A stretch of 64,000 nt of DNA, taken from contig CAVQUX010000033.1 in the NCBI GenBank assembly GCA_963716925.1, positions 496,001 to 560,000 on the forward strand. Reading direction: 5' to 3'. The stretch is from DAISKN01 sp963716925. GTDB taxonomy: Bacteria > Acidobacteriota > Vicinamibacteria > Marinacidobacterales > SMYC01. Numbering within the stretch: position 1 is the first letter of the stretch; the number at the start of each line of letters is the position of its first letter. The notes under the pieces were generated by a model, which was given only the letters and a program-made list of their open reading frames with translations, had not been told where the DNA came from and made no database searches. Below, piece by piece: positions 25,476-33,890 of this stretch. The position numbers and the translations under genes are program-made.

Positions 25476-26888
25476 TCAGTGCTGCGGAATCACGAAATCG
25501 CTAAGCTCGCCAACCGTGAAGTCGAGTCGCCGCCCCGTCTTGGTGACGTCGTCCACGAGAATGGTCGTCGCGCCGACGCAGGCCGGCCCGAGGTGGACGA
25601 ACTTGACGGTCCCGTTGCGGCCAGTCATGCCGGAGATCGGCTCGTCGAGATAGTACTCATCGAGGAACCGTCCGTGGACCATCGCGAGCGACAGCGGGTT
25701 GCCCGCCTCGTCGGTCACGGTCAGCGTCGCCGTGACGCGGTTGAAGGCTTTGGGAGTGCAATAGCCCCGGGGGAAGCCGAACATCCTTCCCGTCATCTGA
25801 ATCGACGCCACACGAACACACCCGGCCGCGCACGGCTCCGCGGCCACCAGGCGGACCAGGTGTCCGCTCAGGCCCACCATCACCTGCGCGAGGACCTGCC
25901 CTGACCCGTTGATCGGCCCTCCGGCGGTAACGCCGCCGCCATAGGCCGGGGAGAGCTTTGCCGCCAGTGGCTTGCCCAGCCCGTCGGGCCCGTAGGCGAT
26001 GACGGCGACGCCGCCCACCGTCGCCGTGATGTCACCGGCGGCGTTGATCGCGCCGACGCCGAACGGTGCCAGCTGGCCGGCGGGGAGGCCCCAGATCTGT
26101 TGCCACGCCCCCGCGTGGTCGTACCGGAACAGATACGGCAGGCGCCCCGTTCCGGTCGAAATCTGGAAGCGCACTTGATCGCCGGCGTCGTTGATGGCGG
26201 TGGGATAGCTCCCGGGGCCGGAGAAGCCCGGAGGCGGGGGGGCCAGGGGAGTCACGCTGGAAGGCTCGTCGAGACGGTACCAGTGCCCGGGGGTGGCCAC
26301 TGTTCCGCCGGGGCTGATGGCCAGCGGGAAATCGTTCGGGAATCCCTGAGCCGCGAGATTGACCATGCCGCCGGCCTCGCTCCAGACGAAGGGCGCGGTT
26401 TTCGTCGGGAAGGCCCCCCCGGTCGTCGACCAACCGACCGCCCGTCCCAGGTCGTCGATCCCCACAGCCCAGGAGCTCGTGGTGCCGGGGAGCACGCCGA
26501 GATTGATGGCCGTGTAACTCGTGCCCGTGGGCTTCCAGACCAAGGCACGCGCGCCGGTCGACGTTGGGTCGCCGGCGTATCCGGCTACCCAGCCGCTGGC
26601 ATTGATGCTGACGGGGGTGACGGTGGAGTAGCCGGACAAGAGTGGCAGCGGAGTGACGGTGTCGCCGGACCACACCACCGCCTCCGGAACGCCGGCGCAG
26701 TTCGACCCGCACCCTGCAGGGACGTTGTACCGCACTCCGGCTACCATGCCGTCGTCGTTCATCGCGTGTCCAGTCGCTACCGTCGAAACGAATTCCACGG
26801 AGTACGCGGCGGGCTCGGCGGCGGCATCCGCGGCGGCCGGAAGCAAAAGTGTTGTCGCGAGGGCCAACCATCGCGTGTGAGTTCTCAT
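25476..26888 (-). CDS. Secreted HAF-repeat protein with a C-terminal Ig-like domain
   Basis: 470 residues with a cleavable signal peptide (MRTHTRWLALATTLLLPAAADA). Residues 35-350 contain repeated segments of the form GxAMNDDGMVAG, SINASGWVAGYA, GIDDLGRAVGWS, AINDAGDQV, AINAAGDI, which match the extracellular HAF-repeat (probable beta-propeller) family. The last 100 residues (VTATLTVTDEAGNPLSLAMV, GMTGRNGTVKFVHLG) look like a bacterial Ig-like or transthyretin-like domain. Extracellular or cell-surface role; ligand unknown. The start has an unusually perfect ribosome-binding site, AGGAGGTGATCC directly before ATG. Confidence 0.75.
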   Translation of the reverse strand: MRTHTRWLALATTLLLPAAADAAAEPAAYSVEFVSTVATGHAMNDDGMVAGVRYNVPAGCGSNCAGVPEAVVWSGDTVTPLPLLSGYSTVTPVSINASGWVAGYAGDPTSTGARALVWKPTGTSYTAINLGVLPGTTSSWAVGIDDLGRAVGWSTTGGAFPTKTAPFVWSEAGGMVNLAAQGFPNDFPLAISPGGTVATPGHWYRLDEPSSVTPLAPPPPGFSGPGSYPTAINDAGDQVRFQISTGTGRLPYLFRYDHAGAWQQIWGLPAGQLAPFGVGAINAAGDITATVGGVAVIAYGPDGLGKPLAAKLSPAYGGGVTAGGPINGSGQVLAQVMVGLSGHLVRLVAAEPCAAGCVRVASIQMTGRMFGFPRGYCTPKAFNRVTATLTVTDEAGNPLSLAMVHGRFLDEYYLDEPISGMTGRNGTVKFVHLGPACVGATTILVDDVTKTGRRLDFTVGELSDFVIPQH

Positions 26889-27114
26889 GGATCACCTCCT
26901 CGGTGAGAAGCGAAACTGCAGAGATTGAGGTTTCATCACCACGTCCTGCCGCGCGAGATTGGGAGCCCAGTCTAATCGAGGCGCGCACCCGCCGTCTGTA
27001 CCGAGAGTCACGCAAGGGATGGCTTATTCCCGACGGCGTTTATCGGTTCCTAGTGTGAAGAAGCGAACAGATCTTCTGGCCGGAATGGCTGCCGCAAAAC
27101 GGGCTCGAGCCTGT

Positions 27115-27195
27115 TCGTTCTTCGTGAGGCCTTGTTCATGATGGTCATGCCTCTCTTCCTCTTCACCGCGAGCTTCCCCCGGGAGAAATCGCCGA
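27115..27195 (+). pseudogene. Remnant of the 3' end of a nucleoside-symporter-type MFS gene
   Basis: In one frame the DNA encodes ALFMMVMPLFLFTASFPREK followed by SPNT, which matches the C-terminal end of the intact transporter at 23284 (VMLFFSASFPREKSPEHG). At base level 26 of 27 positions agree over GCGAGCTTCCC-CGGGAGAAATCGCCG. No start, no body of the gene and no stop remain. It appears to be what is left of a related transporter gene once located directly upstream of ubiD, or a duplicated end copied there. Confidence 0.6.
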
Positions 27196-27201
27196 ATACG
27201 A

Positions 27202-27207
27202 TAGACT
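27202..27207 (+). promoter_or_regulatory. Possible -10 element for ubiD
   Basis: TAGACT six bases before GTG 27214; an overlapping TACGAT at 27197-27202 is an alternative with eleven bases. No Shine-Dalgarno sequence is present. The bases form a small inverted repeat, GATAGACTCTATC. Confidence 0.35.
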
Positions 27208-27213
27208 CTATCG

Positions 27214-28599
27214 GTGACCCAGGATCTCCGTCATTTTCTCCGGCTCGTCGAAGAGCGGGCACCGCGGCTCCTTCGAAGAGTGAAGAAGGAAGTGAGCCCC
27301 CGCTGGGAGATCTCGGCGCTGCAGAAACGGCTCGAGGCCGACCGCGAGCTTCCCATCCTCTGGTTCGAGAAGGTGGCGGGCCATGCCCTGCCCGTCGTGG
27401 TCAATCTCTTCGCCAGCAAGGAACATCTGGCCCTCGCGATCGACACCTCGCCCGAGGAAGTCGTTTCCCGGTTCGCCTCGGCCCAGGAACGGCCGATTTC
27501 GCCGCGAGAGGTAGCGAGCGGGCCGGTGAAAGACGTCGTCCTGAAGGGTGCGAGCGCCGACCTCGGAATTCTTCCCATCCTGACCCACTGCGAGAAGGAC
27601 GCCGGTCCCTACCTGACGTCGGGAATGACCGTGGTTCGCGACCCGATCTCGGGGAAGCTGAACGGCGGAATCTACCGCCACCTCCTGCTTTCCCCGCGAT
27701 CTCTCACGATCAATCTGGCTCCGCTGAGCCATGCCTCCGAGATTTCGCGCGCGGCCGAAGCTCGCGGCGTCCCGGTCGAGGGAGCGATCGTGATCGGCCA
27801 CCATCCCGCGATGGGCATGGCCTCCCAGCAGCGAGGCGAGCTCGGCGACTTCGAGCTCGGAACGATGGGGGCGCTCCTCGGCGAGCCCGTCGACATCGTC
27901 CGCTGCGAAACCGTGGACGTGCCGGTGCCCGCCGACGCCGAGATCGTCATCGAGGGAAGGATTAGAACCGACACCTGGGCGGACGACGGCCCGTTCGGGG
28001 ATTACTGGTTGTACTACGCACCGCCGAAGCGGGCCCGCGTCTTCGAGGTCACCGCGATTACCCACCGGAAAGACGCCATCTTCCACGACATCTTCAACGT
28101 GGGCCCCGAGCACCTGGTGCTGTTCTCGCTCGGCATGGAGGGAACGCTCTTCTCGCAACTGAAGCGACTCATCCCGCAGGTGCGCGCGATTCACGTACCG
28201 GTCTGCGGATCCGGAAACCTGGTCTACGTACAGATCCGGAAGGACATGGAGGGACTGGGGGTCAACGTGGCCCTCGCCGCGCTCGGCGTCTACCGCTTCA
28301 AATGCGCCATCGTCGTCGACGAGGACATCGACATCTACGACGACGCGAAAGTGCTCTGGGCGGTGATGACCCGGACGCAGGCCGATCAATCCTTTTTTCA
28401 GGTCCCCGGATCGTACATCTCGCGCGTCGATCCCACGGGCTATCCACCGTGGCACGCGCGCGCCGACGGGCCCCGGCTTCTCAGCACCCGCCTCGGCATC
28501 GACGCGACCAAACCTCTCGATCCCTCCTTTCCCGAGCTCGCCGAGCCGCCGAGCTGGAGGAACCTCCGCCCCGACGACTATCTGGAAGGAACGCGGTGA
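27214..28599 (+). CDS. ubiD: UbiD-family prenylated-FMN decarboxylase
   Basis: 461 residues. UbiD enzymes use prenylated FMN to (de)carboxylate aromatic or unsaturated acids. Family elements are LNGGIYRHLLLS (prFMN phosphate/metal region), GHHPAMGMASQ, DDGPFGDYWLYY and AIVVDEDIDIYDDAKVLWAV near the end, corresponding to the VDDDVDxxD segment of E. coli UbiD. No UbiX-type prenyltransferase lies in the window. Its stop overlaps the start of a substrate-binding protein gene (GTGA at 28596), so the decarboxylase and an uptake system are probably made together; the substrate may be an imported aromatic or heterocyclic acid (inference). GTG 27214 is the only start near the conserved N-terminus. Confidence 0.9.
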   Translation: MTQDLRHFLRLVEERAPRLLRRVKKEVSPRWEISALQKRLEADRELPILWFEKVAGHALPVVVNLFASKEHLALAIDTSPEEVVSRFASAQERPISPREVASGPVKDVVLKGASADLGILPILTHCEKDAGPYLTSGMTVVRDPISGKLNGGIYRHLLLSPRSLTINLAPLSHASEISRAAEARGVPVEGAIVIGHHPAMGMASQQRGELGDFELGTMGALLGEPVDIVRCETVDVPVPADAEIVIEGRIRTDTWADDGPFGDYWLYYAPPKRARVFEVTAITHRKDAIFHDIFNVGPEHLVLFSLGMEGTLFSQLKRLIPQVRAIHVPVCGSGNLVYVQIRKDMEGLGVNVALAALGVYRFKCAIVVDEDIDIYDDAKVLWAVMTRTQADQSFFQVPGSYISRVDPTGYPPWHARADGPRLLSTRLGIDATKPLDPSFPELAEPPSWRNLRPDDYLEGTR

Positions 28600-29549
28600 A
28601 CGCTCTACTCCTGGCGCTCTCCCTCGTCGTCGGAAACGAACCGAAAAAGATCGTCTTCCTCACCAACTACGTCTTCCTGGGGCGCCACGCGCCGTTTTTC
28701 GTGGGACTGGAGAAGGGGTTCTACCGCGAGGCGGGATTCGACATCTCGATCTCCCCATCCACGGGAAGCGGCTTCGTCATCGCGGCGCTCGAGGGCGGGA
28801 AAGCCGACTTCGGCATCGCCGAGGCGGCCGCGGTGGTGCAGTCGATCGGGAAGGGAGCGCGAGTGAAGGCGTTCTCGGTCTACATGGACGCGAGCCCGAG
28901 CGGTCTTGCGTCTCTCAGACCCTATCCCACTCCGGAATCTCTCGCCGGCAAGACCATCGCCGCCTCACAGACCGACAGCGCTCGAGTGGTGCTTCCGATC
29001 CTCTATGACCTGAACGGCCTCGCGGCGGCGGACCTGTCGTGGCTCTCGGCGGACCCGAGCATCTACTTTCCCCTGCTGCTCCAGGGCCGCGCCGAGCTCG
29101 TCACCGCGTCCATCGACAGCGACGTTCCCACCTTGAGGCGCGTCGCCGGTCAGAGGAACCAGACGATCTACTTCTCGTCGTTCGCCGAATGGGGCTACGA
29201 CGCGTTCGGCTACTTCCTCGTCACCAGGACCGATCGCGTCTCTTCGAGCCCGGAGGAAGTTCGGGCTTTCGCCGAAGCCACGGTCCGCTCGGTGAAGTAC
29301 TCCCTGGATCGACCCGAAGATGCGGCCCGCATCCTCGTTCGACACAATCCGACGCTCGACTATGAGCTGGTGCTCGCGCAATGGCGGCAATCCATCGCAG
29401 CCATCGAAACCCCTTTCGTGCGGAAGACGGGCTACGGAGGAGCGTCGGAGGAGCGATTGAAGCGAACCATCGAGCTCGTCAGCCGCGCGTTTCCGATCGC
29501 AAGAGAGATCCTCCCCGAAGACGTCTTCGCACAGATAGCCCCTCGCTGA
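28596..29549 (+). CDS. ABC transporter substrate-binding protein, NMT1/THI5-like
   Basis: 317 residues from GTG 28596, overlapping the ubiD stop by four bases. A short signal peptide (MNALLLALSLVVG) precedes a periplasmic binding fold: FLTNYVFLGRHAPFFVGLEK, then GFYREAGFDISISPSTGSG, then the subdomain linkers GKADFGIAEAAAVVQ and GKTIAASQTDSARVVLP. The family binds sulfonates, nitrate, bicarbonate or the thiamine pyrimidine. The presumed permease and ATPase are at 30632-32181 on the opposite strand, separated by the transglutaminase-like gene. The ligand is unknown. Confidence 0.87.
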   Translation: MNALLLALSLVVGNEPKKIVFLTNYVFLGRHAPFFVGLEKGFYREAGFDISISPSTGSGFVIAALEGGKADFGIAEAAAVVQSIGKGARVKAFSVYMDASPSGLASLRPYPTPESLAGKTIAASQTDSARVVLPILYDLNGLAAADLSWLSADPSIYFPLLLQGRAELVTASIDSDVPTLRRVAGQRNQTIYFSSFAEWGYDAFGYFLVTRTDRVSSSPEEVRAFAEATVRSVKYSLDRPEDAARILVRHNPTLDYELVLAQWRQSIAAIETPFVRKTGYGGASEERLKRTIELVSRAFPIAREILPEDVFAQIAPR

Positions 29550-29646
29550 CCCGCGCGGCCCGGGGTGTTTTCCCCCCAGTAACCGCGTAAAAAATACCCC
29601 TCACGGAATCACCGACCGAGCTCGTTGATTTCCATAAGGTTAGGCC

Positions 29647-30630
29647 ATGCTCGGTCTCACCAGGGAGGACGATTCCGGCCGCGGGAGAGTGGATAGGCCG
29701 ACGAATCGGCTCCTCACCGCGCAGCAAGTCAATCTCGCTCGTTCGGTCCTCGACCCGACCCATCGATTGGACGCTTCGCCGGTTCCGACTCCCGACGGCG
29801 GCCGGAGATTCGTCATTCCGCTCCAGGCGGACGAGCTCGCGAGATTTCGATCCATGTGGTGCGTCGCTCCGGTTGCGTGCATTCGGACGATGAACCGCGC
29901 CATCGGTCGAATCACGGAGCCGGGGCGTCGGTCTCGCTATCTCGAGGCTGCGGTGGACCTGGAGATCCTGATGGATCGCATGGAACGGGAGAGCCAGGCG
30001 GGCAAGGATCACGTGGGCGTCCCGAGTTATCTCGTCGACGGCTACACCGACCTCGGAGTCCAGGCTTCGATGGACGGAGCTCGCCGCGGCGAGCGAATCT
30101 TCGTGGACAAGGAACGCCTGCGTCTCGAGCTTCTCACATCCAAACGCCAGGCGATCGAGGGATTCCCCGGCCGGGAGAGCGGGCGCGAGATCTTCGAAGG
30201 GGTGCTGAGCGAGATCGCGCGGTCGCTGCGCAAGAGCCTTGGTTACGACGAGACCCGATACAAGAGGCGGAGCGACGAAACGGTGATGCTCTCCGACTCC
30301 GTCGCACAGCGCAACGTGAACGGCCGCCACATGGCGATTCTCCTGCAGCTCCTCCTCCAGGAAGCGGGAGTCCAGTCCCGCCTGGCCCACGGAATGCTGC
30401 GCCTCTTCGGCCTGAAGCTCCGTCACACCTGGAACGTCGCTCGGGAAGGGAAGCTCCTCGCGATTGTCGACGTCGCCTTCGCCGAGAACGACGGGCCCCT
30501 GGTGCTCAGCGGCGGGAGTCTCCACGAGATCTATCAGCGAGCAGAGAAGCTCTTCCGGTTCTACTCACCGGGTCCCGAGAGCTTCCATCGTTACCAGATC
30601 CGCGTGGTCGACGGGCGCACGAGCCACTGA
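29647..30630 (+). CDS. Transglutaminase-fold protein lacking the catalytic cysteine
   Basis: 327 residues, no signal peptide. Residues 215-280 follow the transglutaminase/EDR1-like pattern: RNVNGRHMAILLQLLLQEAG, then QSRLAHG, LRHTWNVAREGKLLAIVDV. His260 and Asp275 sit where the catalytic His and Asp belong, but the position of the nucleophile (normally Cys in G-x-C-R-H) is Gly226. It is therefore probably not a protease or transglutaminase; ligand binding or a scaffolding role is possible. The N-terminal 200 residues are unassigned. It converges on the ABC permease gene with one base between the stops. An AAGG lies 11 bases before ATG 29647. Confidence 0.6.
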   Translation: MLGLTREDDSGRGRVDRPTNRLLTAQQVNLARSVLDPTHRLDASPVPTPDGGRRFVIPLQADELARFRSMWCVAPVACIRTMNRAIGRITEPGRRSRYLEAAVDLEILMDRMERESQAGKDHVGVPSYLVDGYTDLGVQASMDGARRGERIFVDKERLRLELLTSKRQAIEGFPGRESGREIFEGVLSEIARSLRKSLGYDETRYKRRSDETVMLSDSVAQRNVNGRHMAILLQLLLQEAGVQSRLAHGMLRLFGLKLRHTWNVAREGKLLAIVDVAFAENDGPLVLSGGSLHEIYQRAEKLFRFYSPGPESFHRYQIRVVDGRTSH

Positions 30631-30631
30631 A

Positions 30632-31414
30632 TCAGGATCGGTCCTTCCGCCGCCGGGACGGCCTCCACCCCAGAAGCGACCGTTCCGCCACCACGACGAT
30701 GGCGATACCCGCGGTGGTGAAGAGAGTGACGGAGAGCAGACAGGCGAACACCAGGGCCGTGTCCAGGTTGGATTGTCCCGAGAGGATGAGATAGCCGATC
30801 CCGTGGTTTCCGCCGATGAACTCACCGACGATCGAGCCCGCGAGCGAAAGCGGGAAAGCCACCTTGAGCGCGTCCACGAGGTACGGAAGCGCGTTCGGCA
30901 AGCGCACTTTTCGAAAGACGCGCCACTCGGTTCCGCCCGCCAGGCGGGCCAGGTCGAGGACGTCGGGCTCGATCTCCCCGAGGCCGGTCGCCGAGCTGAC
31001 GAAGATCGGAAAGAGGCCCATGAGAAACGCGAGAAGCACCTTCGGCTCCGCCCCGAGGCCGAACCAGGTCACGAAGAGAGGTGCGATCGCGAGCTTCGGA
31101 ATGCCGTTGAAGGCGGCGAATGCGGGCAGAACGACGGCTCTCAAAGGTCTCACGTAGATCGTGAGGAGCGCCAGCAGAAGCCCGGCGACGAGCGCGAGCG
31201 AGAGACCGCCGAGGGTGGTCGCGGCCGTGACCGCGAGGTGCTCGAGCTGAACCGCCAGAGTCTCCCACCATTTCTGAAGGACGATCGAAAGCCTGGGAAA
31301 GAGGTATTCCGGAATTCCCGCCGGACCGACGCCGTACTCCCACACGACCAGGAGTGCGACGACGCCGGCGACGATTCCGATCGTGCCCCGGTGAAGCTCG
31401 CCGGCCCGCTTCAC
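30632..31414 (-). CDS. ABC transporter permease (SsuC/TauC/NrtB type)
   Basis: 260 residues from GTG 31414, which overlaps the ATPase stop as GTGA. Six hydrophobic segments and the permease EAA-type loop (GLGEIEPDVLDLARLAGGTE, then FRKVRLPNALPYLVDALKV) identify a type I importer permease of the sulfonate/nitrate/thiamine-precursor class. It works with the ATPase at 31411 and probably the binding protein at 28596. The C-terminus SRRRKDRS is basic and cytoplasmic. Confidence 0.88.
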   Translation of the reverse strand: MKRAGELHRGTIGIVAGVVALLVVWEYGVGPAGIPEYLFPRLSIVLQKWWETLAVQLEHLAVTAATTLGGLSLALVAGLLLALLTIYVRPLRAVVLPAFAAFNGIPKLAIAPLFVTWFGLGAEPKVLLAFLMGLFPIFVSSATGLGEIEPDVLDLARLAGGTEWRVFRKVRLPNALPYLVDALKVAFPLSLAGSIVGEFIGGNHGIGYLILSGQSNLDTALVFACLLSVTLFTTAGIAIVVVAERSLLGWRPSRRRKDRS

Positions 31415-32181
31415 TCGCGCAACTCCGCTTCGACGAGATCGCGAACCTGAGCGGTCAGCTCGACGAAACGACGGTCTTTCAGAGTGTCCGAGCTCCGCGG
31501 ACGGGGCAGGTCGACCGGGACCAACCCTTTCATGGATCCGGGCCGGGCGGTCATCACCAGGATCCGGTCCGACAGCCACACCGCTTCGTGGATGCTGTGG
31601 GTGACGAAGACCACCGTGTTTCTCGTCGCCGACCAGATTCGCTGGAGCTCGAACCCCATCCTTTCCCGGGTCAAGATATCGAGGGCACCGAAGGGCTCGT
31701 CCATCAAGAGGAGCGCGGGGTCGAGGAGAAGCGAGCGGCATATTGCCACCCTCTGCTGCATTCCGCCCGAGAGCTCGTGCGGGTAGCTCCGCTCGAACCC
31801 CTCGAGGCCCGCGAGCCGAACGAGCTCCTCCGCCCGGCCGCGATAGAGATCACCGTCTTTTCCCGCCATCTCCGCGGTGAACAGGATGTTCGCGACGGTT
31901 CGACGCCAGGGGAGGAGGACCGGCGACTGGAACACCATCGACGCATCCGGGAGCGGCCCGGTAACTTCCCGGCCGCGGGCACGCACCCTTCCCGAGGTGG
32001 GGCGGACCAGACCGGCTAGGATTCGGAGCGTCGTCGACTTGCCGCAGCCGCTCGGGCCGACGATCGAAAGAAACTCGCTCTCGCCGACCTCGAACGACAG
32101 ATGCTCGATGACGGTGCGGGACTCGAAGCTCTGAGTGAGCCCTTCGACGCTCACGGCGGCGGCGGACGTCGCTCCGGCCAT
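31411..32181 (-). CDS. ABC transporter ATP-binding protein (SsuB/TauB/NrtD type)
   Basis: 256 residues with all nucleotide-binding motifs: Walker A GPSGCGKST, Q-loop SMVFQSPVLLPWRR, signature LSGGMQQR, Walker B LLLMDEPFGALD and H-loop FVTHSIHEAV. The LPWRRTVANI segment is typical of the nitrate/sulfonate/bicarbonate subfamily. It energises the permease encoded directly downstream with a four-base overlap. Start ATG 32181 (MAGATSAAA). Confidence 0.92.
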   Translation of the reverse strand: MAGATSAAAVSVEGLTQSFESRTVIEHLSFEVGESEFLSIVGPSGCGKSTTLRILAGLVRPTSGRVRARGREVTGPLPDASMVFQSPVLLPWRRTVANILFTAEMAGKDGDLYRGRAEELVRLAGLEGFERSYPHELSGGMQQRVAICRSLLLDPALLLMDEPFGALDILTRERMGFELQRIWSATRNTVVFVTHSIHEAVWLSDRILVMTARPGSMKGLVPVDLPRPRSSDTLKDRRFVELTAQVRDLVEAELRE

Positions 32182-32337
32182 GCCCGGTCAAGCGCCTGCC
32201 CGGAACACCGTAGGGTCCATCGGAGCGCTCACTCTAGTCGGATTCGGATCTCCAGTTCAACGTCAGCTTGTAAGACCAAAATGCTATTGGATCCGCTGAG
32301 GACGACGGAATAGGATGCCCTCCGAGGAATCTTGACT

Positions 32338-33864
32338 ATGAAGATGTTCGTTCGTTTGTTGACGGTTGCCTTTCTGGGGATCGTCTTCAGCGCCTGCAAA
32401 TCCAACGAGGCGCCCGCGGAAGCTCCAGCGGCGCAGGCCACGGCCGCACCCGCAGAGGCCGAGGAGGTCGAGCCGGCGCCCGAGCCCGAGCCGCCTCCCG
32501 CAGGCCTCGCGCCCTTCGTCGCGCCTTGGACGGGCGACCTCGACGGTATGTTGGAGCGGCGCGTCGTACGCGTTCTCACGGTGCAAAGCCCGGTGCAGTA
32601 CTTCGTTGACCGCGGCCGGGAGCTCGGCATCACCTACGAAGCGGCGAAGGCCTTCGAGACCCAGTTGAACGAGAAGCACGACACCGGCCACCTCAAGGTT
32701 TATGTGATCGTCATGCCCGTTGGGCGAAACGAGCTCATCCCGCGCCTCCTCGCGGGTCAGGGAGACATCGCCGCCGCGACTCTGACCGTCACCCCGGAGC
32801 GGCAGCAGCAAGTCGACTTCTCCAAGCCGTTCGGCTCCGGGATCTCCGAGATCCTGGTGACCGGCCCCGGCGGCCCCGAAATCGCCAGCCTCGACGATCT
32901 GGCAGGGAAAGAAGTTCACGTACGCGCTTCCAGCAGCTACGCCGAGCACCTGAAAGCTCTCAACCAGCGTTTCGCGACCGAGGGCAAGGCATCGGTTCGA
33001 GTGGTGCCCGCGGATGAGCTCCTCGAAGACGGAGATTTGCTCGAGATGGTCGCTGCGGGGCTCATTCCCGCAACCGTCGCGGACAGTTTCATGGTCGACC
33101 TTTGGGTCCAGGTGTTTCCCGCGCTGAAGCCGCACCTCGATGTCGCCGTCGCCGCCGGGGGCGAAATCGCTTGGGCCTTCCGCAAGGGAAGCCCGAAGCT
33201 CGCCGAAGCGGTGAATGCCTTCGCGAATACGCAGAAGCAAGGAACGCTCGCGGGAAACGTCCTCATCAACAAGTACCTGAAGAGCACCAAATGGGTGAAG
33301 AACGCGAGAAGCGAGGAGGATGTCGCCCGATTCCGGTCGATGATCGAGCTCTTCCGGAAATACTCGGCGCAGTACGATTTCGACTATCTCCTCATGGCGG
33401 CCCAGGGTTATCAGGAGTCCGGTCTCGATCAATCGAAGAGAAGCCACGTCGGCGCCATCGGCGTCATGCAGGTGATGCCAGAAACGGCGCGGGACAAAGC
33501 GGTCAACATTCCGGACATCGAAGGGCTCGAGAGCAACATCCACGCCGGCATCAAATACAACCGGTGGGTGGTCGACAACTTCTACAACGACGAAAAGATG
33601 CATCCATTGGACCGCCAGCTCTTCGCCTTCGCGTCGTACAACGCCGGTCCCGGCCGCGTGGCGCGGCTGAGAAAAGAAGCGGGAGAGCAGGGGCTGGATC
33701 CGAACCGCTGGTTCAACCATGTGGAGCTCATCGCCGCCAGGCGGATCGGGCGGGAAACGGTTCAGTACGTCGCCAACATCTACAAGTACTACCTGGCATA
33801 TCAGATGGTGATGCAGCAGGACGCGCTGAGGGAAAAAGCGAAGGCGACGAGTGGCGGGAGCTAG
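32338..33864 (+). CDS. mltF: MltF-type membrane-bound lytic transglycosylase (binding-protein domain + SLT domain)
   Basis: 508 residues. Lipoprotein signal MKMFVRLLTVAFLGIVFSAC, then a Pro/Glu/Ala-rich linker (residues 20-60), a bacterial SBP_bac_3-like domain (VVRVLTVQSPVQYFVDRG to KSTKWVKN, about 80-320) and a C-terminal SLT domain. Catalytic Glu is in AAQGYQESGLDQ, with GAIGVMQVMPETA and FAFASYNAGPGRV as the other SLT motifs. It cleaves peptidoglycan glycan strands with 1,6-anhydro product formation; in MltF the regulatory domain is controlled by muropeptides. ATG 32338 preferred, TTG 32332 possible. Confidence 0.92.
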   Translation: MKMFVRLLTVAFLGIVFSACKSNEAPAEAPAAQATAAPAEAEEVEPAPEPEPPPAGLAPFVAPWTGDLDGMLERRVVRVLTVQSPVQYFVDRGRELGITYEAAKAFETQLNEKHDTGHLKVYVIVMPVGRNELIPRLLAGQGDIAAATLTVTPERQQQVDFSKPFGSGISEILVTGPGGPEIASLDDLAGKEVHVRASSSYAEHLKALNQRFATEGKASVRVVPADELLEDGDLLEMVAAGLIPATVADSFMVDLWVQVFPALKPHLDVAVAAGGEIAWAFRKGSPKLAEAVNAFANTQKQGTLAGNVLINKYLKSTKWVKNARSEEDVARFRSMIELFRKYSAQYDFDYLLMAAQGYQESGLDQSKRSHVGAIGVMQVMPETARDKAVNIPDIEGLESNIHAGIKYNRWVVDNFYNDEKMHPLDRQLFAFASYNAGPGRVARLRKEAGEQGLDPNRWFNHVELIAARRIGRETVQYVANIYKYYLAYQMVMQQDALREKAKATSGGS

Positions 33865-33866
33865 CC

Positions 33867-33890
33867 GCGGCTCCGCCTAGCGAGAGCCGC
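33867..33890. terminator. Possible hairpin between convergent genes
   Basis: GCGGCTC and GAGCCGC form a seven-bp stem around a ten-base loop, just after the mltF stop (33864) and across the stop of the convergent coiled-coil gene (33877). There is no T-run. Weak but well placed. Confidence 0.3.

Larger units (their letters stand above)
26889..27213. other. 325-bp intergenic region with a perfect Shine-Dalgarno and a transporter gene remnant
   Basis: Between the divergent HAF-repeat and ubiD genes. On the minus strand, AGGAGGTGATCC abuts ATG 26888 and is a full complement of the 16S rRNA 3' end. On the plus strand, 27115-27195 holds a fragment related to the 3' end of the MFS gene (described separately), and a -10-like TAGACT lies just before ubiD. 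The middle part (26910-27110) shows no gene that I can recognise. Confidence 0.6.

Noticed and set aside
28596..32181. Naming the ABC system as a thiamine-pyrimidine (ThiXYZ) or taurine importer
   Set aside because: The subfamily fits several ligands and the gene neighbours (UbiD) point elsewhere; no thiamine riboswitch is seen upstream.
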